Shown: piece after piece, positions 5,853 through 13,917 of the stretch
Position numbering within the stretch: position 1 is the stretch's first letter
Layout: every line of letters begins with the position of its first letter
Assembly (NCBI GenBank): GCA_040901795.1
Contig: JBBDYH010000051.1
Location: 1-35,733, forward strand
Length of the DNA: 35,733 nucleotides
Source of the DNA: JBBDYH01 sp040901795
GTDB lineage: Bacteria > Planctomycetota > Planctomycetia > Pirellulales > JALHPA01
Reading direction: 5' to 3'
Position numbers and translations under genes: made by a program
The notes under the pieces: model-generated
Databases searched by the model: none
Told to the model about the DNA's origin: nothing
What the model saw: the letters and a program-made list of their open reading frames with translations, nothing else

Positions 5853-8711
5853 ATGACGGATCTCTTCAACAGCCGAAAGCGGCGCAGTTCGCTGCGCCTA
5901 GTAAGTCGCTTCCGTGGCGCCATGGCGGCGTTCTTTATAGTCGCGCAGTTGTTTCCTCCTGGCGTCGTACTGGCCACCGATCTGCCAGGCGTCCTACCGG
6001 CTGCTCTCGATCAGCCGCGGATCAACGCGGTGCTGCGGCGGACGCCGACCGGCGACCCGCTGACGGCCGACTTCGGCGGCGTGCGGGGCTTCAATATCGA
6101 TGCGTTTTTCGACACCGGCGCCAGCGGCGTACTGCTATCCAAAGAGACAGCGGAGGCACTCGGCGTCCAAAAGCTGAAACATCCCGATCCGCAATCCGGT
6201 CAACTGGTCGATGTCGAATTCGAGGACGTCGGAGTTGCAGGGAGCGAATTCTTCGGCGTGTCCGAAGAGCTCTACGTCAGCCTGTCACCGTACTTTGAGC
6301 CAGGACAGGAGCCAACCCTCCCAAGTTATAACCAAACCTTTGGACCGATCCGGACACAGATTAGCCTAGAGGATGCTAACCCGTTGATTGGTCCGCTGGA
6401 CATCTTCGGCATGCCGACGATGACCGGCAAAGTGATCGTCATGGATCCCAAACCGACCGACATATTTAGCAATCCGATACCGGGATTCATGCGAACGTAC
6501 GTTTATAATCCTGGCACGCCGTTCAATCCCGCGACGCCGCAAACGAACCCCGGGATTCCGGCGGTTGACCGGCATATCGACCTGAGTTACGGAGCATTCG
6601 AACGATTTACACAAACGACACCCGCCGGCGCGCCAGGCCCGACGCTTCGCAATAATCCGTTTATCGGCCCCAACCCGGTCCTTCAGCTCGATCCCAATCC
6701 GCCCGCCGACAACACGCCGGGCGTTAGCATCACGTTCGGCGATCAAAGTTCAACCGGGAGCTGGCTGCTCGATACTGGCGCCGCCGCTTCGATCATCTCG
6801 CTGGAACAGGCGGCCAATTTGCACGTCCGTTATCGGCCGGGGACTGAGGGAACCGACAATCCACGGCTGGAAACGTTCGATCCCATGGACCCCAGCCAGC
6901 CCGGCACGATCATTCCCGATCAGTTCGCGTTCGACATCGGCGGCATCGGGGGCACCATCAAGCGATCGGGCTTTTATCTTGATTCGCTGCTCCTGCGAAC
7001 CCAAGAAGGAGACGTGACCAATCCGGACGATCCTGACCATATTCGCTATCTCGGAGCGCCTGTGCTAGTCTTCGACATCACGTTGCAGGACCCGATGACG
7101 CAGCAATCGTTGACGCTTGACGGCATCTTCGGGATGAACATGCTGGTGGCGACGGCGTCGATTTCCTTTGGGCCAGGCGGCCTTCCAATCTTCGATGGTC
7201 TACAAGACGGCTATTTCAACTGGGTCGTGTTCGACGAGCCGGATGGAACGCTGGGCCTGGACTTAAAGAGCTTTGTTGCTCCGCCGCCGAATGAGTGGCT
7301 CCGTACAACGGGAGGCAATTGGGGATCGGCGGCTAACTGGTCGCAGGGTTTTGTCCCTGATGGCGACACTCAAAGCGCGCTGTTAGGCATGTCGCTGCCT
7401 AGCAACGGCGTGGTGAACCTGCAGGCAACGGATCGTACTTTGCGCTTGCTGCGCTTTAGCAACGATGACGCGTCATATACGCTGGCCAGCGAAGGGGGGA
7501 CGCTGGTTTTTGACTCGTCGAGCGGCCCGGCGGCAATTGAATTTGACTTTGCCAACCAGCGTTCACACGAAATATCCGCGCCGATTCGGATCGCAAGCGA
7601 CTTGGAAATCAACACTACCGATCCCGTGTTTCCGCTGACACTCTCGGGCGGTCAAACCTGGGAAGCCAACCGCAAGATGGCGGTCCGCACGGGGACGCTA
7701 CGATACAATCTCGATGCTGCGGACCTGTTGATCGTAGACGGCGGAAACACGCTGACGATCGATGAGGGCGCCACGGTTGAGTTGGCTGGCAGCCGCACGC
7801 CGCTGACGGGCGCGCATAGCGTGCTGGACGTGGTCACGCATATCGACGTGGTCAACAACAGCGCGGGCGGGTTGCTCGTCGCCGCCGGCAATCACGAGGC
7901 GGGGTCGATCACGGGGCAGGGAAGTACGTCGGTGGCCGGCGGCTCCCTCATTGCCCAGGCGGTCCGTCAGTCAGCGCTCAGCATCGCGGCAGGTCATAAA
8001 GTAACTACACGCCTCAATGGAACGAGCTCTGGAGTTTCGGTCCTAGGATCCTTATCGCTCGCGGGCACGCCGAGTGCGCCGACCGCGACGTTCGACCTGA
8101 CCAACAACTCCGCGGTGATTGACTATAGCGGGACCAGCCCGGTTGCGACAGTTCGGCAGCAGATCATCTCCGGCCGCGGCGGACCGGGAATGAATGCCAC
8201 CTGGACAGGGCCAGGGATCACCAGCAGCGCCGCGGCTGCGGCCAATACGACGGCGCCGGAGTCGCGATCGGTGGGGTATGCGGAGAACAGCGCGTTGCCG
8301 TTGGGTCCGTATATGAACTTCCGCGGCCAGTCGGTGGATGACACTTCAATCCTCATGGCCTACACGCGTACGGGTGACGCCAACCTGGATGGCGTTGTCA
8401 ACGACGACGACGTGACGATCGTCGGCGCGACGTATGCGCCCGGCGTCGCCCAACCGCACTGGGCGTTGGGCGATTTTGACTACAACGGCTTCGTGGATGA
8501 CGACGATGTGACGCTGTTAGGCGTGTTCTACGATCCGACGGCGGCGCCGTTGATCACGCCTGCGCCGGCGGCTGAATTCGCTGTCACCGCGGTGCCGGAG
8601 CCGGCGAGCATCGCATTCCTGGCGACAATGGCGGCCGTTCTTCTGGTTCTCCACCGATCGCGCGCTCGGCGGCCCCGCCGCTCGCTTGGCACTGCCGGTC
8701 GGCCCGTCTAA
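5853..8711 (+). CDS. Secreted retropepsin-like protein with dockerin repeat and PEP-CTERM signal
   Basis: Large exported protein with a basic then hydrophobic N-terminus (signal peptide to about residue 41). Two aspartic-protease-like motifs occur: FFDTGAS (Asp87) and LLDTGAA (Asp307). Each is followed at a distance by a hydrophobic-Gly motif, DIFGMPTM and GIFGMNML, as in retropepsin folds, so this looks like a tandem duplication that could form one bilobal active site. The middle (about 480-835) begins with NWGSAANW and has the repetitive, Gly/Thr/Asn-rich look of autotransporter-like beta-helix regions. Residues 841-890 form a dockerin-type pair, GDANLDGVVNDDDV and GDFDYNGFVDDDDV. The C-terminus has VPEPAS (about 914), a hydrophobic helix and an Arg-rich tail, the PEP-CTERM sorting signal. 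Protease activity is inferred, not shown. No clear Shine-Dalgarno site precedes the ATG. Confidence 0.85.
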   Translation: MTDLFNSRKRRSSLRLVSRFRGAMAAFFIVAQLFPPGVVLATDLPGVLPAALDQPRINAVLRRTPTGDPLTADFGGVRGFNIDAFFDTGASGVLLSKETAEALGVQKLKHPDPQSGQLVDVEFEDVGVAGSEFFGVSEELYVSLSPYFEPGQEPTLPSYNQTFGPIRTQISLEDANPLIGPLDIFGMPTMTGKVIVMDPKPTDIFSNPIPGFMRTYVYNPGTPFNPATPQTNPGIPAVDRHIDLSYGAFERFTQTTPAGAPGPTLRNNPFIGPNPVLQLDPNPPADNTPGVSITFGDQSSTGSWLLDTGAAASIISLEQAANLHVRYRPGTEGTDNPRLETFDPMDPSQPGTIIPDQFAFDIGGIGGTIKRSGFYLDSLLLRTQEGDVTNPDDPDHIRYLGAPVLVFDITLQDPMTQQSLTLDGIFGMNMLVATASISFGPGGLPIFDGLQDGYFNWVVFDEPDGTLGLDLKSFVAPPPNEWLRTTGGNWGSAANWSQGFVPDGDTQSALLGMSLPSNGVVNLQATDRTLRLLRFSNDDASYTLASEGGTLVFDSSSGPAAIEFDFANQRSHEISAPIRIASDLEINTTDPVFPLTLSGGQTWEANRKMAVRTGTLRYNLDAADLLIVDGGNTLTIDEGATVELAGSRTPLTGAHSVLDVVTHIDVVNNSAGGLLVAAGNHEAGSITGQGSTSVAGGSLIAQAVRQSALSIAAGHKVTTRLNGTSSGVSVLGSLSLAGTPSAPTATFDLTNNSAVIDYSGTSPVATVRQQIISGRGGPGMNATWTGPGITSSAAAAANTTAPESRSVGYAENSALPLGPYMNFRGQSVDDTSILMAYTRTGDANLDGVVNDDDVTIVGATYAPGVAQPHWALGDFDYNGFVDDDDVTLLGVFYDPTAAPLITPAPAAEFAVTAVPEPASIAFLATMAAVLLVLHRSRARRPRRSLGTAGRPV

Positions 8712-8713
8712 GA

Positions 8714-8719
8714 TAGAAT
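8714..8719 (+). promoter_or_regulatory. Possible -10 box for the TPR gene
   Basis: TAGAAT lies 36 nt before the TPR gene start. A TTGGCA sits 22 nt further up, too far for a standard -35 box, so support is weak. Confidence 0.2.
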
Positions 8720-8754
8720 CGGTCCACGTCGAGTACGTTTGAGAACCCCCCATC

Positions 8755-9723
8755 ATGCCACCGCCGATTCGCAAATACGACGCGCTCGGGTTTCCCGTAC
8801 CCGCCACGTTCGACGATCTACAGATGCCGGATCGAGACGCGACGAGTCCGGCCGCAAGACCTGCGTCAAACGCGCCACCGACGAGACGTGCCGGCCGCAA
8901 AAAGCGGATCATCCTCGGCCTGGTTCTGTTGGGTATCGTCGTCCTGGCTGCGGTTCCATGGCTGACGGACGTTGGCCAGGGACTGCTGGGCGACTGGCTG
9001 GCGCAGCGGGCGCGGCAGAAATTCGTCGACGGCGACATGTCGGGGGCAGTCGCCGACTCCACACGCGCCTTTTCGTTGTTAGGCGACCAATTGAACGAGG
9101 ATCGGCGGATTGAGCTGTTGGCGATCCGCGCCAGCGCCAAACTGGCGATCCACGATCTTGAAGGAAGTCTGGCGGACTTCGATCGCGTGCTCACGTCGCC
9201 GAAACCGCACCGCGAGTTGCGCGTCAGGTACTACCTCAACCGCTCGTGGGTCCACTGCCGGCTGAAGAACTATGCCGCCGCCGTCAAGGATTCCTCGTCC
9301 GCGATCCAACTCTTCGGCCGCGATCACGAGGTTCTGCTCAATCAACGGGCCTATATCCGCGCCTTGGCAAACGCCGAAAAGCAGGACAAACAAGAATTGG
9401 AGGCCGGCTTGCAGGATGTCGAGCGCGCGCTATCTCTGGAGCCCGACAAGCCGGCCTTCCTCGACACGAAGGGCTATCTGTTGCATCTGCTGGGCCGCAA
9501 TACCGAGGCCGAGACCGAGATGAACCGGGCGATTGAATTGACCGCTGCCCTGAACCAGCATGGTTACGCCGCGGACGACGCCCGGCAACTTCGCGAGGAT
9601 CTGGCGGTGATGCACTATCACCGCGGCCTGATTCACGACGCGCTGGGCCGCAAAGATAAGGCCATCGAAGACTTTCAGCTAGCCGAGGAATACGGCTACA
9701 ACCCTGAAGCCGGCGTGCTGTAA
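8755..9723 (+). CDS. Membrane-anchored TPR repeat protein
   Basis: Unknown protein with a 50-residue, Pro/Arg-rich cytoplasmic-looking N-terminus, one transmembrane helix (about 51-70) and a long helical region with TPR-like repeats. Repeats can be seen in GDMSGAVADSTRAF, LEGSLADFDRVL, KNYAAAVKDSSSAIQLF, GLQDVERALSLEPDKPAFLD and GRKDKAIEDFQLAEEYG. Such domains hold protein partners; none is evident here. The start follows the PEP-CTERM gene by 43 nt, so the two may be co-transcribed, though a possible -10 box lies between them. Confidence 0.85.
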   Translation: MPPPIRKYDALGFPVPATFDDLQMPDRDATSPAARPASNAPPTRRAGRKKRIILGLVLLGIVVLAAVPWLTDVGQGLLGDWLAQRARQKFVDGDMSGAVADSTRAFSLLGDQLNEDRRIELLAIRASAKLAIHDLEGSLADFDRVLTSPKPHRELRVRYYLNRSWVHCRLKNYAAAVKDSSSAIQLFGRDHEVLLNQRAYIRALANAEKQDKQELEAGLQDVERALSLEPDKPAFLDTKGYLLHLLGRNTEAETEMNRAIELTAALNQHGYAADDARQLREDLAVMHYHRGLIHDALGRKDKAIEDFQLAEEYGYNPEAGVL

Positions 9724-9820
9724 CTACCGGCGCCATCACGCGACTCGTCGTGCGCGGCTCTCGGACCCTGCACAAGCGTCCGACAACAGGTCCCACTTCC
9801 GCGAATGGGAATGGGCGTCT

Positions 9821-10144
9821 CTACCAGCCCATCACCATATTCGACTCGATGACCTTCCGCGCTCGCTCCAGATCCGTGCCGGTTTCGTGCATGTAGAGCC
9901 GAATGGCGTGGACCTTGTCACCGTGTGCCTTTGAGAGGCAATCGCGGGCGGTATTACACACGTCCACTCTGCCGTTCAAACCGAGGGCCGCCTTGCTGAT
10001 CACCCAGGTGTCGCGGGGCCGTTTGGTCATGCGAATGACCTTGTCGCCGGGATACGCGTCTTTCACGACGCCGCGCGCGGCATCCTCGTCGCCGGCCCAG
10101 GTGATGATGATGTGTGCATCGGTCTCGATTTCGAAGAGCGGCAT
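9821..10144 (-). CDS. Small conserved protein of unknown function
   Basis: 107-residue acidic-to-neutral protein without signal peptide or membrane segment. The start has a GGAGGATC site 7-8 nt upstream. The sequence is compact and well ordered (FEIETDAHIIITWAGDEDAA near the N-terminus, TKRPRDTWVISKAALGL in the middle, and a C-terminal helix), suggesting a single small alpha/beta domain. I believe similar proteins occur in other planctomycetes but recognise no function. It is the last gene of a leftward series; a 193-nt gap with a hairpin separates it from the aldo/keto reductase, so it probably has its own promoter. Confidence 0.75.
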   Translation of the reverse strand: MPLFEIETDAHIIITWAGDEDAARGVVKDAYPGDKVIRMTKRPRDTWVISKAALGLNGRVDVCNTARDCLSKAHGDKVHAIRLYMHETGTDLERARKVIESNMVMGW

Positions 10145-10175
10145 GCCAGATCCTCCACTGAAAAGAAGCCCGCTT

Positions 10176-10201
10176 GGACCGTGGCAAAGCGCACACGGTC
10201 C
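10176..10201. promoter_or_regulatory. Hairpin between aldo/keto reductase and small conserved gene
   Basis: GGACCGTG (10176-10183) pairs exactly with CACGGTCC (10194-10201) around a 10-nt loop. It lies 32 nt upstream of the small gene and downstream of the reductase gene, and could be a terminator for the latter or a leader structure for the former. No T-run follows in either direction. Confidence 0.35.
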
Positions 10202-10337
10202 GCCAGAGACTCGGAGAAGCGCAGAACGGAAAGCTGTAACCGTTTTTGTAGTCCGTGACTTTTAATCCGTCAACGACGAACCTGCGTTGGGTGTCTGTGG
10301 TCTGTTCACGGGAACTACCCGCGGTCAGCCAAGGAGA

Positions 10338-11339
10338 TTATACCACGTCCCCGCGCCTGGTCGCCGGCGCGGCCATGGCACGCGTTCCGATTTCCAGACC
10401 ATCGTTGTTCTCCGGCCGTCCTTCGGTGTGGCGCCAGTTGTGGACCGGTTTCAAGATTTCAAGGACCTCCGACAGAAGCTGACCGTCGAGCGGCTGCTCG
10501 ATCCATGCGGCCCATTGCTGAATTCGCCGCGGGTCGGCTGACCCGGCGATACAGGTAGCGATCTGCGGGTTGGCGATGGAGAACTGCAGCGCGAGTTGAG
10601 CGATATCGACGCCGCTTTGGCGGCAATGCTCAGCGGCTTTGCGACAGGCCTGCCGCACTTCGGGCGTCGCCTTGTGCCAAGTCGGCAGCTCGGCATTCGT
10701 CAATAACCGCGCGGCGAACGGTGCGGCATTCATGATGCCGACGCTCTTCTCTTTCAGGTAGGGAATCAAATCGCCCAGCATCGTGTTCTGCAGCGTGTAG
10801 TGATTGTACGACAGCATCACGTCCAAGGGCGCCTGGTCAAGGACGTAACGGAAGATCTTCATCGGGTAGCCGGATATGCCGACAAAGCGAACTTTGCCCT
10901 GTTGCTGAGCCTGGCGCAGCGCGGGCAGCGTGTCCTCAACGATCTGCCGCATCTCGACAAATTCGATGTCGTGGCAGAGGCAGATATCGAGATGATCGAC
11001 GCCCAGCCGGTGCAAGCTAATATCGATGCTCTCCACCACGCGGCGGGCCGAGAAGTCAAAATGAGCGGCGTCGTAGCGGCCGAGCTTCGTGCCGATCAAG
11101 TACCGCTCGCGCGGCACCCCGCGCAGGGCCAGGCCCAACAGCACCTCCGACATCCCGCGGCCATAGTAAGGCGACGTATCGATGAACGTCAGGCCGCAAT
11201 CCAGGGCAACGTGAACGCTCCGCAAGGCTTCGTTCAAATCAACTTGCCGGAACTCCTGCCCCAGCGACGACGCGCCAAAGCTGAGCACGGGGAGCGAGAG
11301 GCCGGTGTTACCAAGGGGACGGTGGTGCATGGCCGACAT
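10338..11339 (-). CDS. Aldo/keto reductase (L-galactose/L-fucose dehydrogenase-like)
   Basis: NAD(P)-dependent aldo/keto reductase with all four members of the catalytic tetrad: Asp54 in FIDTSPYYG, Tyr59, Lys85 in GTKLGRY and His123 in CLCHDIEF. The opening RPLGNTGLSLPVLSFGAS is typical of bacterial AKRs; the overall pattern, including FVGISGYP and NAAPFAARLLT, resembles plant and bacterial L-galactose dehydrogenases. Neighbouring RbsD/FucU-like and UxaE-like genes point to a sugar or sugar-acid substrate such as L-fucose or L-galactose; this is inference. It starts 36 nt after the toxin gene ends, so it is probably in the same transcript. An alternative start lies at 11330. The last 25 residues are low-complexity and likely dispensable. 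Confidence 0.88.
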   Translation of the reverse strand: MSAMHHRPLGNTGLSLPVLSFGASSLGQEFRQVDLNEALRSVHVALDCGLTFIDTSPYYGRGMSEVLLGLALRGVPRERYLIGTKLGRYDAAHFDFSARRVVESIDISLHRLGVDHLDICLCHDIEFVEMRQIVEDTLPALRQAQQQGKVRFVGISGYPMKIFRYVLDQAPLDVMLSYNHYTLQNTMLGDLIPYLKEKSVGIMNAAPFAARLLTNAELPTWHKATPEVRQACRKAAEHCRQSGVDIAQLALQFSIANPQIATCIAGSADPRRIQQWAAWIEQPLDGQLLSEVLEILKPVHNWRHTEGRPENNDGLEIGTRAMAAPATRRGDVV

Positions 11340-11375
11340 TTTCGAGGCGCCCGAAGGGGTGAGACCCTGATCGCT

Positions 11376-11723
11376 TTATGTTTCTGATTCAGGATCGATG
11401 TCTTCGTCGATCTGCCGTCGAGTCAAGGCGCGTCGCTGAGCCCGTATCACACGAAAAACGCAGACTTGACGTGCATCAACGACAAACAAGGCGCGATACA
11501 CATTGGGGCGCTTGCCAAAGAGTAACTGCCGAATTTCACGTTTGGATTTCCGCGCCTCTTCGGCGAATCCGCACCGCTGAGGGTTTTTGTTGAGGGTGTG
11601 CAGGCGATCGATGAATCGATTGAACCAGCGGCGGGCAGTCATAGGAGCGTGCTTCGCTGCCCATCTCTGCGATTCTTGCAGATCGCGGAGGGCTCGCGGC
11701 TGAATGACCACTTCATAGGTCAT
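11376..11723 (-). CDS. RelE/ParE-family toxin
   Basis: Type II toxin of the RelE/ParE superfamily, 115 residues. The fold's hallmarks are visible: an N-terminal strand MTYEVVIQPRALRDL, a helical hairpin with ARRWFNRFIDRLHTL, then strands around IRQLLFGKRPNVYRALFVVD and VCVFRVIRAQRR. ParE members poison gyrase, RelE members cut mRNA on the ribosome; the sequence does not settle which, though the Arg-rich C-terminal strand is seen in both. Its ATG overlaps the last four bases of the antitoxin gene (ATGA), a usual arrangement for coupled translation. Confidence 0.88.
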   Translation of the reverse strand: MTYEVVIQPRALRDLQESQRWAAKHAPMTARRWFNRFIDRLHTLNKNPQRCGFAEEARKSKREIRQLLFGKRPNVYRALFVVDARQVCVFRVIRAQRRALTRRQIDEDIDPESET

Positions 11724-11971
11724 GCCGGTTTATCCTCGGCAAGGTTCTGGAGGAGCATTTGCCTGGCTTCCTCGAGGGGAATGCCTGGCACGCCTCGATC
11801 GACTTCGTCGAGGCCTTCCAGGATTGCGGCCAGATCGCCGTCATCTTCAACGGCGTCATCTGCCAGCCGCTCCAGGGCCTCACGCAAGACCTGGTCTTCT
11901 GAAGCGAAACGACCCGTGGCCATCTGCTGTCGGACTAATGCGGCGACATCCGGCGGAAATGGATATGACAT
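11720..11971 (-). CDS. ParD-like antitoxin
   Basis: 83-residue antitoxin of the toxin-antitoxin pair. The N-terminal half (YPFPPDVAALVRQQMATGRF then SEDQVLREALERL) matches ribbon-helix-helix/ParD-type antitoxins, with the strand for operator binding followed by two helices. The C-terminal half is acidic and would wrap the toxin. A strong AAGGAGG site lies 8 nt upstream of the start. It follows the RbsD/FucU-like gene by 23 nt, so the pair reads as part of the sugar operon, although antitoxins usually control their own promoter as well. Confidence 0.87.
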   Translation of the reverse strand: MSYPFPPDVAALVRQQMATGRFASEDQVLREALERLADDAVEDDGDLAAILEGLDEVDRGVPGIPLEEARQMLLQNLAEDKPA

Positions 11972-11994
11972 AGGAGACCTCCTTAAGGATCATT

Positions 11995-12441
11995 TTACTC
12001 CATCCGCACGCCGATCGTGAGCAGCAAATTTGCGAACCGTTGCTGGTCGGCCGTCTGGATCGTCAACACGTGATCCGACGTGGTAACGGCCTCGTAAAAC
12101 TCCCATTTCTCAATCGGCTCAAGGTTCAGTTTTAGGCCCACAGCCTGGATCACCCTTCGATAGTCATCCCATACCGGCGGATCTTCGGCGAGCGCGTATG
12201 GACCGGTCGTCTCGTACATCATCGTATTGGCCCGCTCGATCGGTATCGCCGACAACAATGCTTCGAGCACCTGTGTGCAATTCACGATCCCCGGCGCGAG
12301 GTTCAACGAAACGAGCTCGGCGTTCGGGCCTAGCGTCGACGACGCTGGATAATTCCCGTCGGCGATCAACACCTTGGCATGATGTCCCGCGCGGCCAAGG
12401 ACTTCGTTAATCTGCGGATGAATCAAGCGATGTTTGAGCAT
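11995..12441 (-). CDS. RbsD/FucU-family sugar mutarotase
   Basis: 148-residue cytosolic protein of the RbsD/FucU family, which interconverts anomers or ring forms of sugars such as ribose and L-fucose. The family signature is seen as GHHAKVLIADGNYP (residues 19-32), with His20 and Asp28 in the usual active-site places, and the C-terminal SDHVLTIQTADQQRFANLLL. The N-terminal MLKHRLIHPQINEVLGRAGH is closest to FucU-type proteins. It lies 54 nt after the UxaE-like gene, which suggests joint transcription. The specific sugar cannot be told from the sequence; RbsD and FucU have different specificities. Confidence 0.85.
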   Translation of the reverse strand: MLKHRLIHPQINEVLGRAGHHAKVLIADGNYPASSTLGPNAELVSLNLAPGIVNCTQVLEALLSAIPIERANTMMYETTGPYALAEDPPVWDDYRRVIQAVGLKLNLEPIEKWEFYEAVTTSDHVLTIQTADQQRFANLLLTIGVRME

Positions 12442-12495
12442 GAGATTCCTGCTGCGTCAACTGATTCCGTGCGACTGTGAGTCGTTGACTCGCAG

Positions 12496-13776
12496 CTAGT
12501 GGTTCAAGGCCTGCAGATGACGCGTGAAATGCTCAGTCAACACTTCTGTGTAGGTGTCTTGGTGTGTGAGCAAGAGATCGCGCACCCCAGGGCCCAAACG
12601 CTCGTCGGTCAACACCGATCCGAACGTACAATGCAGGATCTGTCGTCCCGGCGCGGTGAAGCCGCGGCCGGCGGGCACGTCCGCCCAGCGCTCCAGATAG
12701 ACCTGCTCCAGCCTGGTTTCCCCGTCGAGCGCGGTCGGCGCCGGCACGGAGTCCAGCGTGGCCGACACGTGATACGTCGCCTTGTCGGCATCGTATCGTG
12801 TACGGCAGAAGTCTACGATTGCCCGAAACATCGCCGGCTCGTGCCGCGCCACGACGCGCAACGCTTCCAGGTAGCTTGTACCCGCCGTCTTGACATGGAA
12901 CCGCCCGTGCGTCGTTCGTGCCAGCGCCGGATACATCGACAGCTTGTCCGAGCCCGAGTGCAGGCTGAGCTTGTACGGCCCAAGCATTTCGGCGATGGCG
13001 GCGTGATCACGAAGCGACGCCTCCAGCCGTGCCAAGTCGCCTTTGTAGTCTACCCCCTTCTCAAAACTGCCGACGTACCGCGGCGCCAGACTGACCAGCT
13101 TCATCCCGCGTGAAAGGCATTGAGCGGCGATTATATAGTGCTCGGCTAACGTCGTCGGCTGCGCGGTCTCGTCGATACTGAGCTCAATCTCGTAGTCGCG
13201 TCCGCTGGCTGTCTGGACGGTGCGAATATGATCGCCCAGCGTGATCGCATGGTTGATTGCGCGGCCGTACTTCACGGCTGCCCGCAGGCACGCCGCTTCG
13301 TCCAACTCAATCTTGGCGCCGGACTTCAGCCGGATCGATTTGCCCCGGTACTCATTAAGCCAACCCACTTCGTCTCGCAGCGGCTGGAACTCTTCCCGCA
13401 ATAGCGCCAGCGAATAGTCATCCGCCTCCGGGTCGACCAACGCCGAGGGGTCGATGGTAAAAAACGTGAACCCGACGGCCGCTGTCACATCGACATCGGC
13501 CGGAATCTTGAGGTGGTCCGCGTCGGCGCCGATGGAGCCCGTCCACCCGGCCTGCTCGGCGCCTTGAAGCGCTTCGCGCATGACTTGCTTGGGCGAGCGC
13601 CGCGTGCGCGTCATTTCGCGGATCGACTGCTGCGGGAAGATCGGCAGGATATCGCCGCCGGCGGCCTTCATCGCCGCCACGTGGCCAGGCGTGGCCAACC
13701 CAATTCGGTCGCCAAAACCGAAGCTCGGCGCGAGTCCGAGCACAGTGCAACGCTGGGATGGGGAAGAGTTTGCCAT
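12496..13776 (-). CDS. uxaE: Tagaturonate epimerase family protein
   Basis: Resembles UxaE, the enzyme that epimerises D-tagaturonate to D-fructuronate in a variant of galacturonate breakdown. Visible signature segments include GLAPSFGFGDRIGLATPGHV (residues 14-33), the conserved GADADHLK (83-90), AAVGFTFFTIDPS (99-111), and later SLHSGSDKLSMYPALARTTH near residue 280. The length of 426 is a little under that usual for UxaE. There is no uxaB, uxaC or kduI-like gene in the window, so the full galacturonate route is not shown; the neighbouring mutarotase and aldo/keto reductase suggest another sugar-acid route. No clear Shine-Dalgarno site precedes the ATG. Confidence 0.82.
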   Translation of the reverse strand: MANSSPSQRCTVLGLAPSFGFGDRIGLATPGHVAAMKAAGGDILPIFPQQSIREMTRTRRSPKQVMREALQGAEQAGWTGSIGADADHLKIPADVDVTAAVGFTFFTIDPSALVDPEADDYSLALLREEFQPLRDEVGWLNEYRGKSIRLKSGAKIELDEAACLRAAVKYGRAINHAITLGDHIRTVQTASGRDYEIELSIDETAQPTTLAEHYIIAAQCLSRGMKLVSLAPRYVGSFEKGVDYKGDLARLEASLRDHAAIAEMLGPYKLSLHSGSDKLSMYPALARTTHGRFHVKTAGTSYLEALRVVARHEPAMFRAIVDFCRTRYDADKATYHVSATLDSVPAPTALDGETRLEQVYLERWADVPAGRGFTAPGRQILHCTFGSVLTDERLGPGVRDLLLTHQDTYTEVLTEHFTRHLQALNH

Positions 13777-13877
13777 CAGCCGAACGATCGGGCGCCGCTT
13801 ATCGATCTCACACCGGTGTTCAGCCTAGCAAGATGGCCCGGCAGACGGAAGCGCAGCAGCGCGGGATCGAAATAGCT

Positions 13878-13915
13878 CGCACACTTCGTGCGCTGGACGG
13901 CACACGGAGTGTGCC
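13878..13915. repeat. Two adjacent GCACAC-type palindromes
   Basis: CGCACACTTCGTGCG (13878-13892) and GGCACACGGAGTGTGCC (13899-13915) are both small palindromes with 5-nt and 3-nt loops. They lie just past the stop codon of the histidine kinase (read leftward) and before the UxaE-like gene. The second, followed by TACTAC, resembles an element that I recall as scattered in planctomycete genomes. It may help end the kinase transcript, although there is no T-run. Confidence 0.6.
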
Positions 13916-13917
13916 TA

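Noticed and set aside
8686..8719. Standard promoter before the TPR gene (TTGGCA and TAGAAT)
   Set aside because: The 22-nt distance between the hexamers is too long for a sigma-70 promoter; only the -10 was kept as a weak call.
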